Source: Bacteroidia bacterium (GTDB lineage Bacteria; Bacteroidota; Bacteroidia; Bacteroidales; Prolixibacteraceae). From it: a DNA stretch of 33,840 nucleotides. Location of the stretch: positions 1-33,840 of the forward strand of contig JAPLDR010000101.1 of the NCBI GenBank assembly GCA_026391655.1, written 5' to 3'. Shown here piece by piece: positions 1-8,838 of the stretch (its first letter is position 1; each line of letters starts with the position of its first letter). Below the pieces are notes generated by a model. It saw nothing but the letters and a program-made list of their open reading frames with translations, did no database searches and was not told the DNA's origin. The position numbers and the translations under genes were made by a program.

Positions 1-2050
1 CATCTTTTGCTGTCCAGCGAATAAGGTTTGCCAACAGGTTGCCATGATCAGTAAGGTTGTATCGCCCATACTGTCTGTCGATATCAGCGGGCATAAAAGC
101 AACACGGCAACCGCCTGAAGTAGTGTTCAGAATTAAACCCGGGATATCAGTTTTGGGTTCCCGCATCCATGCCGTTTCAGGTGGGTATATGGGGAACTGT
201 GGAATGAAAGTCATCAGTACCTTTGCCCCTGAATCGGTTTTGACAGATTCGAGCAAGCCACCAAATTCGAGAATATCTGTCTCTTCAAATCCTTTTAAAA
301 TAGTATGGCGTTCTCCGCTAATCTGTGGTTCCAAACCTGTTTGCGGACCATCAACATTTTTACGTAATTCCGGTGTCAGACGAAGGTACGTGTGATAGGT
401 TTCGCCAACCCATTTTCTTAATGTTTTTTCTGAGTTGGCGTGTTGTTTATCTATGTGTGTACCAAACAGTTCGCCAAGGGCAAAATCCGTGTGGCGATCT
501 CCGTTTTCATCATATAAGCTGGTTTCCCCTGTCGCGATCAAACCTCCGCCACCTTCTACAAATCGCCTGACAGAAGCAACCTGATTATCAGTAATAAGAC
601 CCAAATTGGGAAGAACCAACAGGGCGAGGTTCTTTGCGTCGCGGTCGATGTGATCGGCGTGAACAGGCACATAAGGTATTCTGTCGCGGATAAGTGCCTG
701 AATTATACCGCGCCACGGAAGTTCAACCATCAGGTCTGCTTCGTCACGACCGTAGAAATCCATATTTTGTTGCGACCAGACAACGCCTACCGTTGCAACC
801 GGTTTTCGGTTGATCAGATATTTTTCATTCGTCTTGTGCCACTGAAAGATAGGTCCTGCAGTATGGTAAATGCGGCGGTCTTCATGTGATGCACCCACAT
901 AATGCCACCAGGGCTGAATGCCTCCTGCGATCCCTTCAATCATCCACATTCGGGCCTCAGCAACAGGTTTACTAGCCAGCCGGAATGTCGGTTTTCCTGC
1001 CTGATACATCGCCATACTTTCGGGAATAAGCTTCTCCCATCCCAGCAAACCATGAAATAATTTACCGGTATCCGAATTTTGCTGAAATCCATCCGTATCA
1101 CTACGCGCCTGTGAATCAAGCATAATAATGTCAGCCCGGCGACAAATTTCTTTATTGTCGCGAAAACTCTTCGACTGACCGCTGAGGGAACCTCCGTTCA
1201 TTCCAGACCAAATGCAGTCAGGTCCACCTACCGATTTTGTGGTCCGGTTGTTCATATCCCATATTTCGAGTCTCCGGTCGTAATTCCACCGGATCCACTG
1301 ACGGTAAACCTGATCATCCCAGTTCTTGCTTCGGGGAATTTCCTTTCCTGTTTTCTCACGAAAATTCTTCCTGCAATTCTCACAGTAACAGATTGATTCG
1401 CGACCCAGACCGCTCCAGCTATTGTCGGTGAACCCATCGGGATGGTACAATTTTGAAACTTCGGTCAGGATTGACGGGATATGTTCATTATAGTAAGGAC
1501 TATTGACACATGTAATAAATAGTTCACCTGCCTTGTATGGCTTACCATTATTATCGATTGCAAACCAATCTGGGTGTGCTTTGTAAAACTCTTCATGGGC
1601 ACGATTCGAATCCATTCGGGCAAATACAACCAAACCTTCTTCATGTGCAGTACGACAGAGATCGCCAAAAAGGTCACGACCTTCGAGAAACTGTGCCTGA
1701 CGATGAAGGGGCACTTTACTGGGGTAATATGCCACAATACCACCTGCGTTTATAATAACACCTTGTGTTTGTGTATCCTTCCAGTGCTTACGCCACCATC
1801 CAATATCATAATGGGCAGGATCTTTTTCGGTGATATTGGTTTGACCCCATCGGGTAACCCGACGATACCACGGGATTTCACCAGCTAAACTTGATTTATC
1901 TGTCGAATTATTCTGTGCAAAGGTGATTGAATCTGCATTTGCGATCGTAAAAGTTGCTATGGCTGCATTTTTAAGGAAAGAACGGCGGCTATTCCCGTTA
2001 TTTTGACCGATATCCGTTTTGTCGGTGTGTTTTAATTCTGATTTTTTCAT
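1..2050 (-). CDS. Secreted glycoside-hydrolase-like TIM-barrel protein (GHL6-like), 3' end outside window
   Basis: An open frame runs without a stop from an ATG at 2050 to the left edge (about 683 codons), so the C-terminus is missing. The N-terminus has a Tat-like motif (RRSFLKN) followed by a hydrophobic stretch, so export is likely. The N-terminal half looks like a TIM-barrel hydrolase of the hypothetical glycosyl hydrolase type: GGIVAYYPSKVPLH, HPDWFAID, then PDGFTDNSW and a CYCENCRKNF cysteine cluster that may bind metal. The second half resembles a beta-galactosidase trimerisation or glutamine-amidotransferase-like domain (LLVLPNLGLITDNQ, GGGLIATGETSLYDENG). It is a clear paralog of the gene at 2396-4564, with the same domain order and the same CYCExCxKNF motif. 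Substrate is unknown. The family call is from remembered motifs. Confidence 0.7.
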   Translation of the reverse strand, partial: MKKSELKHTDKTDIGQNNGNSRRSFLKNAAIATFTIANADSITFAQNNSTDKSSLAGEIPWYRRVTRWGQTNITEKDPAHYDIGWWRKHWKDTQTQGVIINAGGIVAYYPSKVPLHRQAQFLEGRDLFGDLCRTAHEEGLVVFARMDSNRAHEEFYKAHPDWFAIDNNGKPYKAGELFITCVNSPYYNEHIPSILTEVSKLYHPDGFTDNSWSGLGRESICYCENCRKNFREKTGKEIPRSKNWDDQVYRQWIRWNYDRRLEIWDMNNRTTKSVGGPDCIWSGMNGGSLSGQSKSFRDNKEICRRADIIMLDSQARSDTDGFQQNSDTGKLFHGLLGWEKLIPESMAMYQAGKPTFRLASKPVAEARMWMIEGIAGGIQPWWHYVGASHEDRRIYHTAGPIFQWHKTNEKYLINRKPVATVGVVWSQQNMDFYGRDEADLMVELPWRGIIQALIRDRIPYVPVHADHIDRDAKNLALLVLPNLGLITDNQVASVRRFVEGGGGLIATGETSLYDENGDRHTDFALGELFGTHIDKQHANSEKTLRKWVGETYHTYLRLTPELRKNVDGPQTGLEPQISGERHTILKGFEETDILEFGGLLESVKTDSGAKVLMTFIPQFPIYPPETAWMREPKTDIPGLILNTTSGGCRVAFMPADIDRQYGRYNLTDHGNLLANLIRWTAKD

Positions 2051-2064
2051 ATTAATAAATTTCT

Positions 2065-2112
2065 GTAGAGACGTTGCATGCAACGTCTCTACCTGCATGC
2101 AACGTCTTTACC
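2065..2112. repeat. 28-bp perfect palindrome plus degraded half copy
   Basis: Positions 2065-2092 form a perfect 28-bp palindrome, reading GTAGAGACGTTGCA and then its reverse complement. Positions 2096-2112 repeat the right half with one substitution (GCATGCAACGTCTTTAC). It begins 15 bp upstream of the ATG at 2050. Short palindromes beginning GTAGAGACG are, as I recall, dispersed in many Bacteroidota and cyanobacterial genomes; dispersal cannot be tested within this window. Confidence 0.75.
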
Positions 2113-2155
2113 AATACAAAATACAATGTTTCAACGTTATTTGATATTATATTAA

Positions 2156-2407
2156 GAAACTGTTTAAATTAAATTCAATTTGTCATTTTAATGTTCAACC
2201 CCTACAGGGTTGCAGTCTTATTTGTCTTATTTCCCGCGGGTTAACACCCACGGTTATTGAAATTTAACCCCTTCAGGGTTTTCGGAACACAAGTCCGAAG
2301 GACTTGAATATGAATAACCTCCGGTGCAAACCGGAGGCATTGAATACACATAATTTGGAACCCCGAAGTGGGTTCAACCTTGTTTTTAATAAAATTTAAA
2401 CAGTTCC
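2156..2407. mobile_element. MITE-like non-coding element with 15-bp terminal inverted repeats
   Basis: The left end 2156-2170 (GAAACTGTTTAAATT) and the right end 2393-2407 (AATTTAAACAGTTCC) are inverted repeats matching at 14 of 15 positions. Between them there is no ORF but a run of small hairpins: 2197-2211 and 2266-2280 (AACCCCTWCAGGGTT), 2291-2305 (AAGTCCGAAGGACTT), 2318-2337 (CCTCCGG/CCGGAGG stem) and 2359-2374 (AACCC/GGGTT stem), plus the palindrome CCCGCGGG at 2233. The right end supplies the last codons and the stop of the neighbouring gene. I saw no clear target-site duplication. A REP/BIME-like repeat cluster is the alternative reading. Confidence 0.5.
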
Positions 2408-4564
2408 TAAATCTATTCCAATAATTTCGTGATCCTGAATCTGCGGTACATTTAATGTTAATTTCCCATCATTGATCTTAAAATCAATCTTTTGGTCACT
2501 TACCAGCAATTTCACACCATGAACCTTAGCTCCCAGTGGAATTTTAATACTAACTAGTTCATCAACAGGTATCAGTTCACGGAATGGCCCTTTCATCATC
2601 ATAGGGTTAGTCAGGTTTACCAGATGGACAGTCATGGAGTTAACTTGCTGCCAGACGGTTACATCAATTACTCCGGGCCCTTTCACTTCGACAATTGGTT
2701 CTTCTCTGAGTGCCCAGCGGATTGTATTCCGCAGCAATTTACCATGATCTGCACTCATGATTTGCCAGAAGGTTCGGTCGATATCTCCGGGGAAATAGGC
2801 TATCCGACCTTTGCCAATATCCCGTAAATATAGTTCCCGGATGTCAGTCTCCGGAACACGCGGGTAAACATCTTCCATCGGAAGATCGGGGTAGGTCGGT
2901 ATCAGTGTTACCGGATCGGGGAATGTCGTGCGTGGTAATACCTTCACCTGATTAATGATGTTGATGATCCGGTAAGCATCTTCCATATCTTTTAAGACCG
3001 GATGAAACTGATTGGTTCCCGAATCTTCCTTCAGACGAAGATAGCTGTTTTGCATCGGTCCTTCAATACTTTTATCGTATGAAACGCCAAACAGATCAGC
3101 CAGTCCGAAATCTGCCCGTCGTTTTCCTTCCTCATCATAAAGAGAAGTCTCGAAAGTGGCTAAAATGCTTCCGCCGTCCGCAACAAATTTTCGTATCTGA
3201 TCACATTGTTTTGTTGAAAGTGCAGCGATATTGGGAAGTATCAGCAGTTTGAAAGGCTTAAGATGTTCCATATCAAGCAATCGGTCATTGACCATTTCAA
3301 AGGGCATGCGGTCTTCGATAAGGGCATGGTACATTCCAAGGGCATGATCGCCACTTTTCTGCTGCCAAGTCTCGCCTCCATAGTTTTGGTTTTGTTCTGT
3401 AAAGACCATTCCTACACGAGCCAATGGTGTCGTGTTTCTCAGGTAACGTTCATTACGATAGAGTACCTGATATATTTTATCAACAATATCAAGCCAGCGT
3501 TTGTCGTAGAGTACACCGGAGAATTTAGTAAACCAGGGACGCATACCATTTGCAGTGCCCTCGGCAACCCAAATCCTGATCTCCGCCTCTGTCTGAACTG
3601 AATCTTTCCAGCGGTATTGTTCTTCAACTCCCACACTGAATATACCTCCCAGTGGCTTCATACCGATAGAGGCGCGTAATTTTTTGGCACCCATTCCGTT
3701 CGACCAGGGTAATGTTGCGCCGCTTCGTGCCTGGTGGTCGGTGAAAACGATATCCGACAGTTGACCAGTCACCACCTTATCGGGAAATCCGTTCGGGATA
3801 AACCGCGAAGCCGGTCTTTCCTTGCGTATTACACCATCCCACAGAAGCCATAACTCCTTCAGCCGATTGGTACTCCATGCCGAGTATTTCTGGTAGGTCT
3901 GACTAAACCGATCATTGCTTTTCGGCAAGTCGAGTCCGGAATATTCTTTGAAATTTTTCTTGCAGTGCTCACAATAGCATATTCCATGGCCGGCCCAGCG
4001 GTTAGAAAAAATACCATCGGGCCGGTATCGCTCCATAATCTCTTTATGTACCTGCGTCATAAACTCGAAATTATACGGACCGAGGGCGCATGTTACCCAG
4101 AGATCTTTATTTGCCCAATGACGACGCTTCTCGCCGTTAGCTGTCACTGCAATCCAGTCGGGGTGGGCATTATATACATTCTGCCTTGCCGCATGAGGAT
4201 CGGTGCGGGCAATTATCGACATATCCATCTTGCGACATCCTTCAACCAGATAACCAAAAGGATCTGAGTTGCCGAGCCAGTCGCTCCGGTGGTGCAGCGG
4301 CACATCGGTTGGATAATAGGCAACTACCCCGCCGGCACTCAATGTAGTCCCGTCGGCGTGAATCCGTTTAAAATAGCTGAGCCAGAAATCGGGATCGAAA
4401 CGACCTGGATCATTCTCAACAAGCGTGAGTTGAGCCCATCTCATTGAACGGTTAAACCATGACTCATCACCCGGATTATTTAGATTAGCGAATGCCGAAG
4501 GTTTTGTAATCACATATGTTCCAGCCAATACTGACGTGGACTTTATAAAATTTCTCCTGTCCAT
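2396..4564 (-). CDS. Secreted glycoside-hydrolase-like TIM-barrel protein (GHL6-like)
   Basis: 722 aa from the ATG at 4564 (MDRRNFIKSTSVLAG). The frame can be extended to a TTG at 4585, but the ATG gives a normal Tat-like signal start (RRNFIK). Domain order matches the downstream paralog: a TIM-barrel half with GGVVAYYPTDVPLHH, HPDWIAVT, RPDGIFSNRWAG and CYCEHCKKNFKEY, then a glutamine-amidotransferase-like or GH42 trimerisation-like half (LLILPNIAALSTKQC, GGSILATFETSLYDEEG), then a small C-terminal beta domain. It is likely exported and acts on carbohydrate, but catalytic residues cannot be assigned with certainty. The final codons (GTV, stop) lie inside the inverted repeat that ends the neighbouring non-coding element, so the C-terminus may have been changed by insertion. 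Confidence 0.75.
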   Translation of the reverse strand: MDRRNFIKSTSVLAGTYVITKPSAFANLNNPGDESWFNRSMRWAQLTLVENDPGRFDPDFWLSYFKRIHADGTTLSAGGVVAYYPTDVPLHHRSDWLGNSDPFGYLVEGCRKMDMSIIARTDPHAARQNVYNAHPDWIAVTANGEKRRHWANKDLWVTCALGPYNFEFMTQVHKEIMERYRPDGIFSNRWAGHGICYCEHCKKNFKEYSGLDLPKSNDRFSQTYQKYSAWSTNRLKELWLLWDGVIRKERPASRFIPNGFPDKVVTGQLSDIVFTDHQARSGATLPWSNGMGAKKLRASIGMKPLGGIFSVGVEEQYRWKDSVQTEAEIRIWVAEGTANGMRPWFTKFSGVLYDKRWLDIVDKIYQVLYRNERYLRNTTPLARVGMVFTEQNQNYGGETWQQKSGDHALGMYHALIEDRMPFEMVNDRLLDMEHLKPFKLLILPNIAALSTKQCDQIRKFVADGGSILATFETSLYDEEGKRRADFGLADLFGVSYDKSIEGPMQNSYLRLKEDSGTNQFHPVLKDMEDAYRIINIINQVKVLPRTTFPDPVTLIPTYPDLPMEDVYPRVPETDIRELYLRDIGKGRIAYFPGDIDRTFWQIMSADHGKLLRNTIRWALREEPIVEVKGPGVIDVTVWQQVNSMTVHLVNLTNPMMMKGPFRELIPVDELVSIKIPLGAKVHGVKLLVSDQKIDFKINDGKLTLNVPQIQDHEIIGIDLGTV

Positions 4565-4717
4565 GTTTAGAAAATTAAGTTTCAAAAGATAGTTAAAATT
4601 ATTAATCTATATACTCCAATAAGTTCTTATTGACCTTAGCAGAAAAATGTTCTGTTTTTTGTTATTTTATAGTGAAAAACAATATTTATATAATTTTTTA
4701 ATATCATATGGAATACT

Positions 4718-4725
4718 TACTTTTG
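4718..4725 (+). promoter_or_regulatory. Putative Bacteroidota -7 promoter box
   Basis: TACTTTTG matches the TAnnTTTG consensus and lies 43 bp before the ATG at 4769. No convincing -33 TTG/TTTG is seen at the right distance. Confidence 0.4.
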
Positions 4726-4768
4726 ATTAGTTGTCTAATTTAATATCTATTCACATAATTTTAAGAAC

Positions 4769-5308
4769 ATGAAAAAAACTATTGGAAATTTTCAGATTAA
4801 CTGCTCTTTCTTTATGCGGTTAATATCATTGACTATGATGCTGGCTCTCATTACACCAGTGATTACAAATGCACAGGCGGGCAAGTCAAACTTCTCTGGT
4901 ACCTGGGCTTTAAATGCAGAGAAAAGTACTTTAGGCGACGGCGGTGGACAGAGAATGGGTGGTGGTAATTTTGTTGCTACCCAGGAAGCAAATCTTCTGA
5001 CTGTTGTAAGAACGAGGACCAATCAGAATGGGGAGGCTACAACTACAACATCGAAATATACCCTCGACGGGAAAGAGAGTATAAATACATCACTAAGAGG
5101 CGAAAGCAAATCTGTTGCAACCTGGTCAGCCGACGGCAAAACACTCTCTATTGAAACTACAATGACCTTTAACATGAATGGCGAATCCAGAACAATGAAA
5201 ATGTCTGAATCCTGGGCACTTACCGATCCAAAAGTACTCTCGATTCAGTCTTCTTTTACAACACCAGACGGGGAGAGAAAATCTACAAGAGTTTATGATA
5301 GTAAGTAA
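4769..5308 (+). CDS. Small secreted protein of unknown function (FSGTW motif)
   Basis: 179 aa. The first 35 or so residues include a hydrophobic segment (LTMMLALITPVITNAQA) that fits a signal peptide ending at about residue 36. The mature part opens with NFSGTWALNAEKSTLG and is predicted to be beta-rich with many Thr, Ser and Lys residues, which recalls small lipocalin-like secreted proteins that start with an FxGTWxLN strand. There are no cysteines or catalytic motifs in the mature part. It stands alone between a -7 box and a strong terminator. The function is not recognised. Confidence 0.8.
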   Translation: MKKTIGNFQINCSFFMRLISLTMMLALITPVITNAQAGKSNFSGTWALNAEKSTLGDGGGQRMGGGNFVATQEANLLTVVRTRTNQNGEATTTTSKYTLDGKESINTSLRGESKSVATWSADGKTLSIETTMTFNMNGESRTMKMSESWALTDPKVLSIQSSFTTPDGERKSTRVYDSK

Positions 5309-5332
5309 CTGTCGGGAATACAAAATGAACAA

Positions 5333-5360
5333 TAAAGGGGCTCCGTAAGGGGCCTTTTTA
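5333..5360 (+). terminator. Intrinsic terminator after the small secreted protein
   Basis: A 12-bp stem (TAAAGGGGCTCC / GGGGCCTTTTTA, with three G-T pairs) closes a GTAA tetraloop, and the 3' arm ends in a T run. It begins 24 bp after the stop codon at 5308. Confidence 0.85.
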
Positions 5361-5529
5361 ATTTAATAGGGGAAAAAGGAAATGGGAGAGTGGAGAAAAT
5401 TTAATGTCAACAAAGTCAATATTCTTTAAAGTTAATCAAGTCAGAAGTCAATCAGATAAAATTTTGTATTTTTAAGTGAATTTTCCCGACACATTTTAAA
5501 TCAATCAAAAATTGAAAAAAGTAAGAGCT

Positions 5530-6363
5530 ATGAAAAAACTGATTATTCTTTCAATTGTTCTTTTTGCCTCAATTTTCTCTGCTACTAAAGCACAGGAACG
5601 CGATAAGAAAACATTGGCAAAAGGAATGAACTTCATTGAAACAAGGACTTATTCCGTTGAGGATGACGCAAAAATCCTTGAGCTTTACAAAAATTTACGT
5701 GTTGCTGACGTTTCCGATGGTCTGGATATGGTTGGACTTCCCGGAACAGGACTTGTAGATCCGGCAATACATGCTGATTGGGTGGATTTAAAGGATTTTA
5801 CTCACATTTTCAGAGGTATAGCTGTTACAGTAAGGTATGTTCCAACCCAAAGACTGCCACTTCCGGCTTCAGGAGAAGAATTTCATAAATGGGAAGGGAA
5901 TTTTTATAACTCCTATTCACACGAAGCTTTTACCCAACTGATCAAACCTGGTACAGCTGTTGTTATTGACGATGTTGAGGATAAGGATATCGGATCGATC
6001 GGTTCAAATAATATTCTGTATTGGTACAAGCTTGGCGCTGTGGGAATAGTTACAGATGCAGGTTCAAGAGATACAGATGAAGTCGGACTCGAAAGAGTGC
6101 CTCTTTATTTGAGGAAGAAAGGACGTGGGATCCGCCCGGGAAGGAATGAAATTGAATCGGTTAACCGCCCGGTCTCAATCGGCGGAGTACTGGTTTGTCC
6201 GGGTGATGTTGTTGTTGGTGATGGTGACGGGGTAGTGGTTGTTCCCCGTGCAGTTGCTGAACAGGTAGCGAAATATGCAAGCGAAATTCTTATTAAAGAC
6301 AAAACAGGCAGAAAGGGTTTGTATGAAAGTTTAGGACGCCCGTTAGATAAGACTGTGAAATAA
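5530..6363 (+). CDS. Exported RraA/HMG-aldolase-like protein
   Basis: 277 aa from ATG 5530; a TTG 18 bp upstream is also open, but the ATG starts a clean signal peptide (MKKLIILSIVLFASIFSATKAQ). The body has the RraA-like fold signature: VADVSDGLDMVGL near the start, PGTAVVIDDVEDKDIGSIGSN, and GAVGIVTDAGSRDTDEV, whose Arg-Asp pair corresponds to the Mg-pyruvate-handling R-D of HMG/CHA aldolases of this fold. VCPGDVVVGDGDGVVVVP is also typical. It probably acts on a small oxo-acid in the periplasm rather than on RNase E. It is first in an operon with a double-thioredoxin protein (11 bp gap) and a sugar isomerase-like protein. The export signal is unusual for this family. Confidence 0.8.
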   Translation: MKKLIILSIVLFASIFSATKAQERDKKTLAKGMNFIETRTYSVEDDAKILELYKNLRVADVSDGLDMVGLPGTGLVDPAIHADWVDLKDFTHIFRGIAVTVRYVPTQRLPLPASGEEFHKWEGNFYNSYSHEAFTQLIKPGTAVVIDDVEDKDIGSIGSNNILYWYKLGAVGIVTDAGSRDTDEVGLERVPLYLRKKGRGIRPGRNEIESVNRPVSIGGVLVCPGDVVVGDGDGVVVVPRAVAEQVAKYASEILIKDKTGRKGLYESLGRPLDKTVK

Positions 6364-6374
6364 GATTAAAACAT

Positions 6375-7526
6375 ATGACTTGTAATATCATGAAGAAATT
6401 ATTAATGCCTTTTTTGATATTCACGCTGATTTTATTTTGTATTGGCAAAGTATCGTCTCAGACAACGCATCCCGAACCAAAAACACTTGAAATTGGCTTG
6501 AAGGCACTCGATTTTAACCTCCTTGGTGTGGATGGGAAAAAATATAGCCTGAAAGATTTTCATAAAGCCGCTGTGTTGGTTATCGTCTTCGGTTGCAATC
6601 ATTGTCCTACTGCTCAGGCTTATGAGGACAGAATCATTGATGTTGCAAAGGATTATAAATCAAAGGGAGTTGACCTTGTCATGATTTCGCCTAACTCCGT
6701 TAAGGCATTAAATTATTCCGAATTGGGTTATTCCGATATGGGCGACAGTTACGAAGAGATGAAGCTGCGTGCCGCTGAGAAAAAATTTACTTTTCCCTAT
6801 TTATACGATGGTGATGACCAGAAGACTGCATTGGCCTATGGACCAGTTGCTACGCCTCATTGTTTTGTTTTCGACAAGAATCGCATTCTGCGTTATACCG
6901 GACGCATCGATAGTTCAGAAAAGCCTGGAACCGGCAAAGGTGAAGATCTCAGGAATGCAATCGATGCGGTATTAACCGGGACAACGGTTAAAAATCCTGT
7001 AACAAAAGTGTTTGGATGTTCTGTTAAATGGTCATGGAAGGACGAATATACACAAAGACTTTACAAACAATGGGCCGAATTGCCTGTTACCCTCGAAGAG
7101 ATTGATGCTCAAGGAATAAAAGACCTTATTAAAAACACTTCATCCGACAAACTCAGGTTGATCAATATCTGGGCTACATGGTGCGGTCCATGCATTACCG
7201 AATTTCCTGATCTGGTTATTATCGATCGTATGTATCGCGGACGTCCTTTTGAGTTTGTAACGATTAGCGCTGATAAGCAGGTAAGAAAAGATGGTGCATT
7301 GAAATTCCTTCAGAAACAGCAGGCTTCAAACAAAAATTACATTTTTAATAAGGATGATGTATATGAAATGATTGAAGCTGTCGATCCTTCGTGGCAGGGT
7401 GCGCTTCCTTACACGCTGTTAATTGAACCAGGCGGAAAGATCATTTACAGGAAACAGGACACAATTGACCCATTTGAAATGAAAAAATTGATTGTTGGAA
7501 ATAAATATATTGGCAGGTATTACTAA
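6375..7526 (+). CDS. Secreted double-thioredoxin-fold protein (redoxin + TlpA/ResA-like)
   Basis: 383 aa; an alternative ATG at 6390 would start directly on the signal peptide (MKKLLMPFLIFTLILF). Two thioredoxin-type domains sit in tandem. The N-terminal one resembles AhpC/TSA or redoxin proteins and carries C74-N-H-C77 in FGCNHCPTAQ, plus VATPHCFVFD. The C-terminal one is TlpA/ResA-like with the classic WCGPC (C270, C273) and a cis-Pro candidate in GALPYTLLIE. Both motifs keep two cysteines, so both may be redox active. It is likely a periplasmic thiol-disulfide protein or peroxide reductase. It sits 11 bp after the RraA-like gene and 15 bp before the next, so it is co-transcribed. Confidence 0.85.
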   Translation: MTCNIMKKLLMPFLIFTLILFCIGKVSSQTTHPEPKTLEIGLKALDFNLLGVDGKKYSLKDFHKAAVLVIVFGCNHCPTAQAYEDRIIDVAKDYKSKGVDLVMISPNSVKALNYSELGYSDMGDSYEEMKLRAAEKKFTFPYLYDGDDQKTALAYGPVATPHCFVFDKNRILRYTGRIDSSEKPGTGKGEDLRNAIDAVLTGTTVKNPVTKVFGCSVKWSWKDEYTQRLYKQWAELPVTLEEIDAQGIKDLIKNTSSDKLRLINIWATWCGPCITEFPDLVIIDRMYRGRPFEFVTISADKQVRKDGALKFLQKQQASNKNYIFNKDDVYEMIEAVDPSWQGALPYTLLIEPGGKIIYRKQDTIDPFEMKKLIVGNKYIGRYY

Positions 7527-7541
7527 TAAAACAAATAAACC

Positions 7542-8495
7542 ATGAATTGTAATTTTAACAGGCGTCATTTTATTAAAACTGGAGCCATTACAGCCGCTGG
7601 TTTATCTTTTGTCCCATCGTATTCAAAAACTGGAAAGATCAGTGTATCAGGTAATCCGATTAGACTTGGAGGTCCTGTTCCTGTCAATTTTTCCGATCCG
7701 TCAGAATGGGTAAAAGCTGTTAAATATTTGAAATACAGCGCTGCATATTGTCCGGTTCAGCCCGGCGTATCAGGAGAACTGATAAGATCCTTCAGAGCAG
7801 AGGCAAAGAAGAGCAACATTTTGATTGCTGAAGTGGGAGCATGGAGCAATACACTCGATCCGAAGGAGACTGTAAGGAAAGATGCCATTAAAAAGAATAT
7901 TGAAGCCCTACAGCTTGCAGATGAGATTGGAGCATCCTGTTGTGTGAATATCTCGGGGGCCAGAGGTGAAATATGGGACGGACCTTATCCGGGTAATTAT
8001 ACAACAGAGACTTTCAATATGATTGTTGAAACAGTCAGGTATATAATTGACCAGGTGAAACCTATTAGTGCTTTTTATACGCTTGAACCAATGCCTTATA
8101 TGCTTCCGGATTCGCCCGATTCCTGCATTGAGTTAATTAAAGCTGTCAACCGAAAACAATTTGCAGTTCACCTCGATCCCGTAAATATGATTTCGAGTCC
8201 TCAGAAGTATTATAATAATGCTGCATTTCTTAAGGAATGTTTTACCAAGCTTGGACCATATATTAAATCCATTCATGCTAAAGACATTACCATTTTACCA
8301 AAACTGACCGTTCATTTAGAAGAACGCAGGCCCGGACTAGGATCACTTGATTATGCGATCTTTTTACAGGAAGCAAGTAAGCTTAAAGATATTCCTTTTA
8401 TGCTTGAACACCTCGAAAAGCAGGAGGAATATAAGTTGGCAGCTGATTATGTCCGTTCAGTTGGTGAAAAGGTGGGAATTGTTTTTGAAGTATAA
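7542..8495 (+). CDS. Exported sugar phosphate isomerase/epimerase-like TIM barrel
   Basis: 317 aa with a Tat-like start (NRRHFIKTGAITAAGLSFVP), so it is probably exported. The body is a xylose-isomerase-like TIM barrel (AP_endonuc_2 superfamily). The metal-binding pattern is visible as Glu in YTLEPMPY, Asp in AVHLDPVN, His in SIHAKDI and Glu in MLEHLEK. The closest activities by family are sugar epimerisation, isomerisation or dehydratase-like steps; the substrate cannot be told. It is last in the operon 5530-8495, and its neighbours suggest breakdown of an unusual sugar or sugar acid in the periplasm. Confidence 0.8.
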   Translation: MNCNFNRRHFIKTGAITAAGLSFVPSYSKTGKISVSGNPIRLGGPVPVNFSDPSEWVKAVKYLKYSAAYCPVQPGVSGELIRSFRAEAKKSNILIAEVGAWSNTLDPKETVRKDAIKKNIEALQLADEIGASCCVNISGARGEIWDGPYPGNYTTETFNMIVETVRYIIDQVKPISAFYTLEPMPYMLPDSPDSCIELIKAVNRKQFAVHLDPVNMISSPQKYYNNAAFLKECFTKLGPYIKSIHAKDITILPKLTVHLEERRPGLGSLDYAIFLQEASKLKDIPFMLEHLEKQEEYKLAADYVRSVGEKVGIVFEV

Positions 8496-8838
8496 ATCTG
8501 CCGGATTTTAATAGTTCTAAACTCAAAGCACCTGGCTTGTTGAATGATAGCTGTGATTCTTGACTTTGTTCATATTTCATTTTAAATATGCCATAATTTC
8601 ATATTAATGAGATATATAGGTCAAAATGTCATTTGATATTTTTCTTTTCCTGTCAATTTGCCATTCTCATCAATTGAACCTTTTCATTTTATCTTTCTGA
8701 AAATTAATCAGTTGTTTTTCATTACGAAAAAACGGAGTTTCTCCGGCATTTTAGTTGTAAAATGAATGTCGTAACCTCAATAAGAAAGGTTGAAAATTTA
8801 ATTAATAGTTTAACAATTAATGTATGGAGGATTAAGTT
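8496..8838. other. Intergenic region, 343 bp, no gene seen
   Basis: AT-rich spacer between the isomerase operon and hsp20. It holds a 5-bp hairpin (CGGAG TTT CTCCG, 8733-8745) flanked by A6 on the left and ATTTTA on the right. Read on the minus strand it resembles a terminator; on the plus strand it is weak. A near-consensus -7 box (TATCTTTC) lies at about 8690. No ORF of note. Confidence 0.5.
8826..8830 (+). promoter_or_regulatory. Strong Shine-Dalgarno of hsp20
   Basis: GGAGG, 8 nt before the ATG at 8839. Such a strong site is uncommon in Bacteroidota and supports this start. Confidence 0.7.

Noticed and set aside
2142-2150. TTGATATTA near the palindrome as an FNR half-site
   Set aside because: A single copy in AT-rich sequence away from respiratory genes; expected by chance.
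8733-8745. Terminator of the isomerase operon
   Set aside because: The hairpin is about 240 bp from the stop and its plus-strand tail is a poor T run; orientation is ambiguous.
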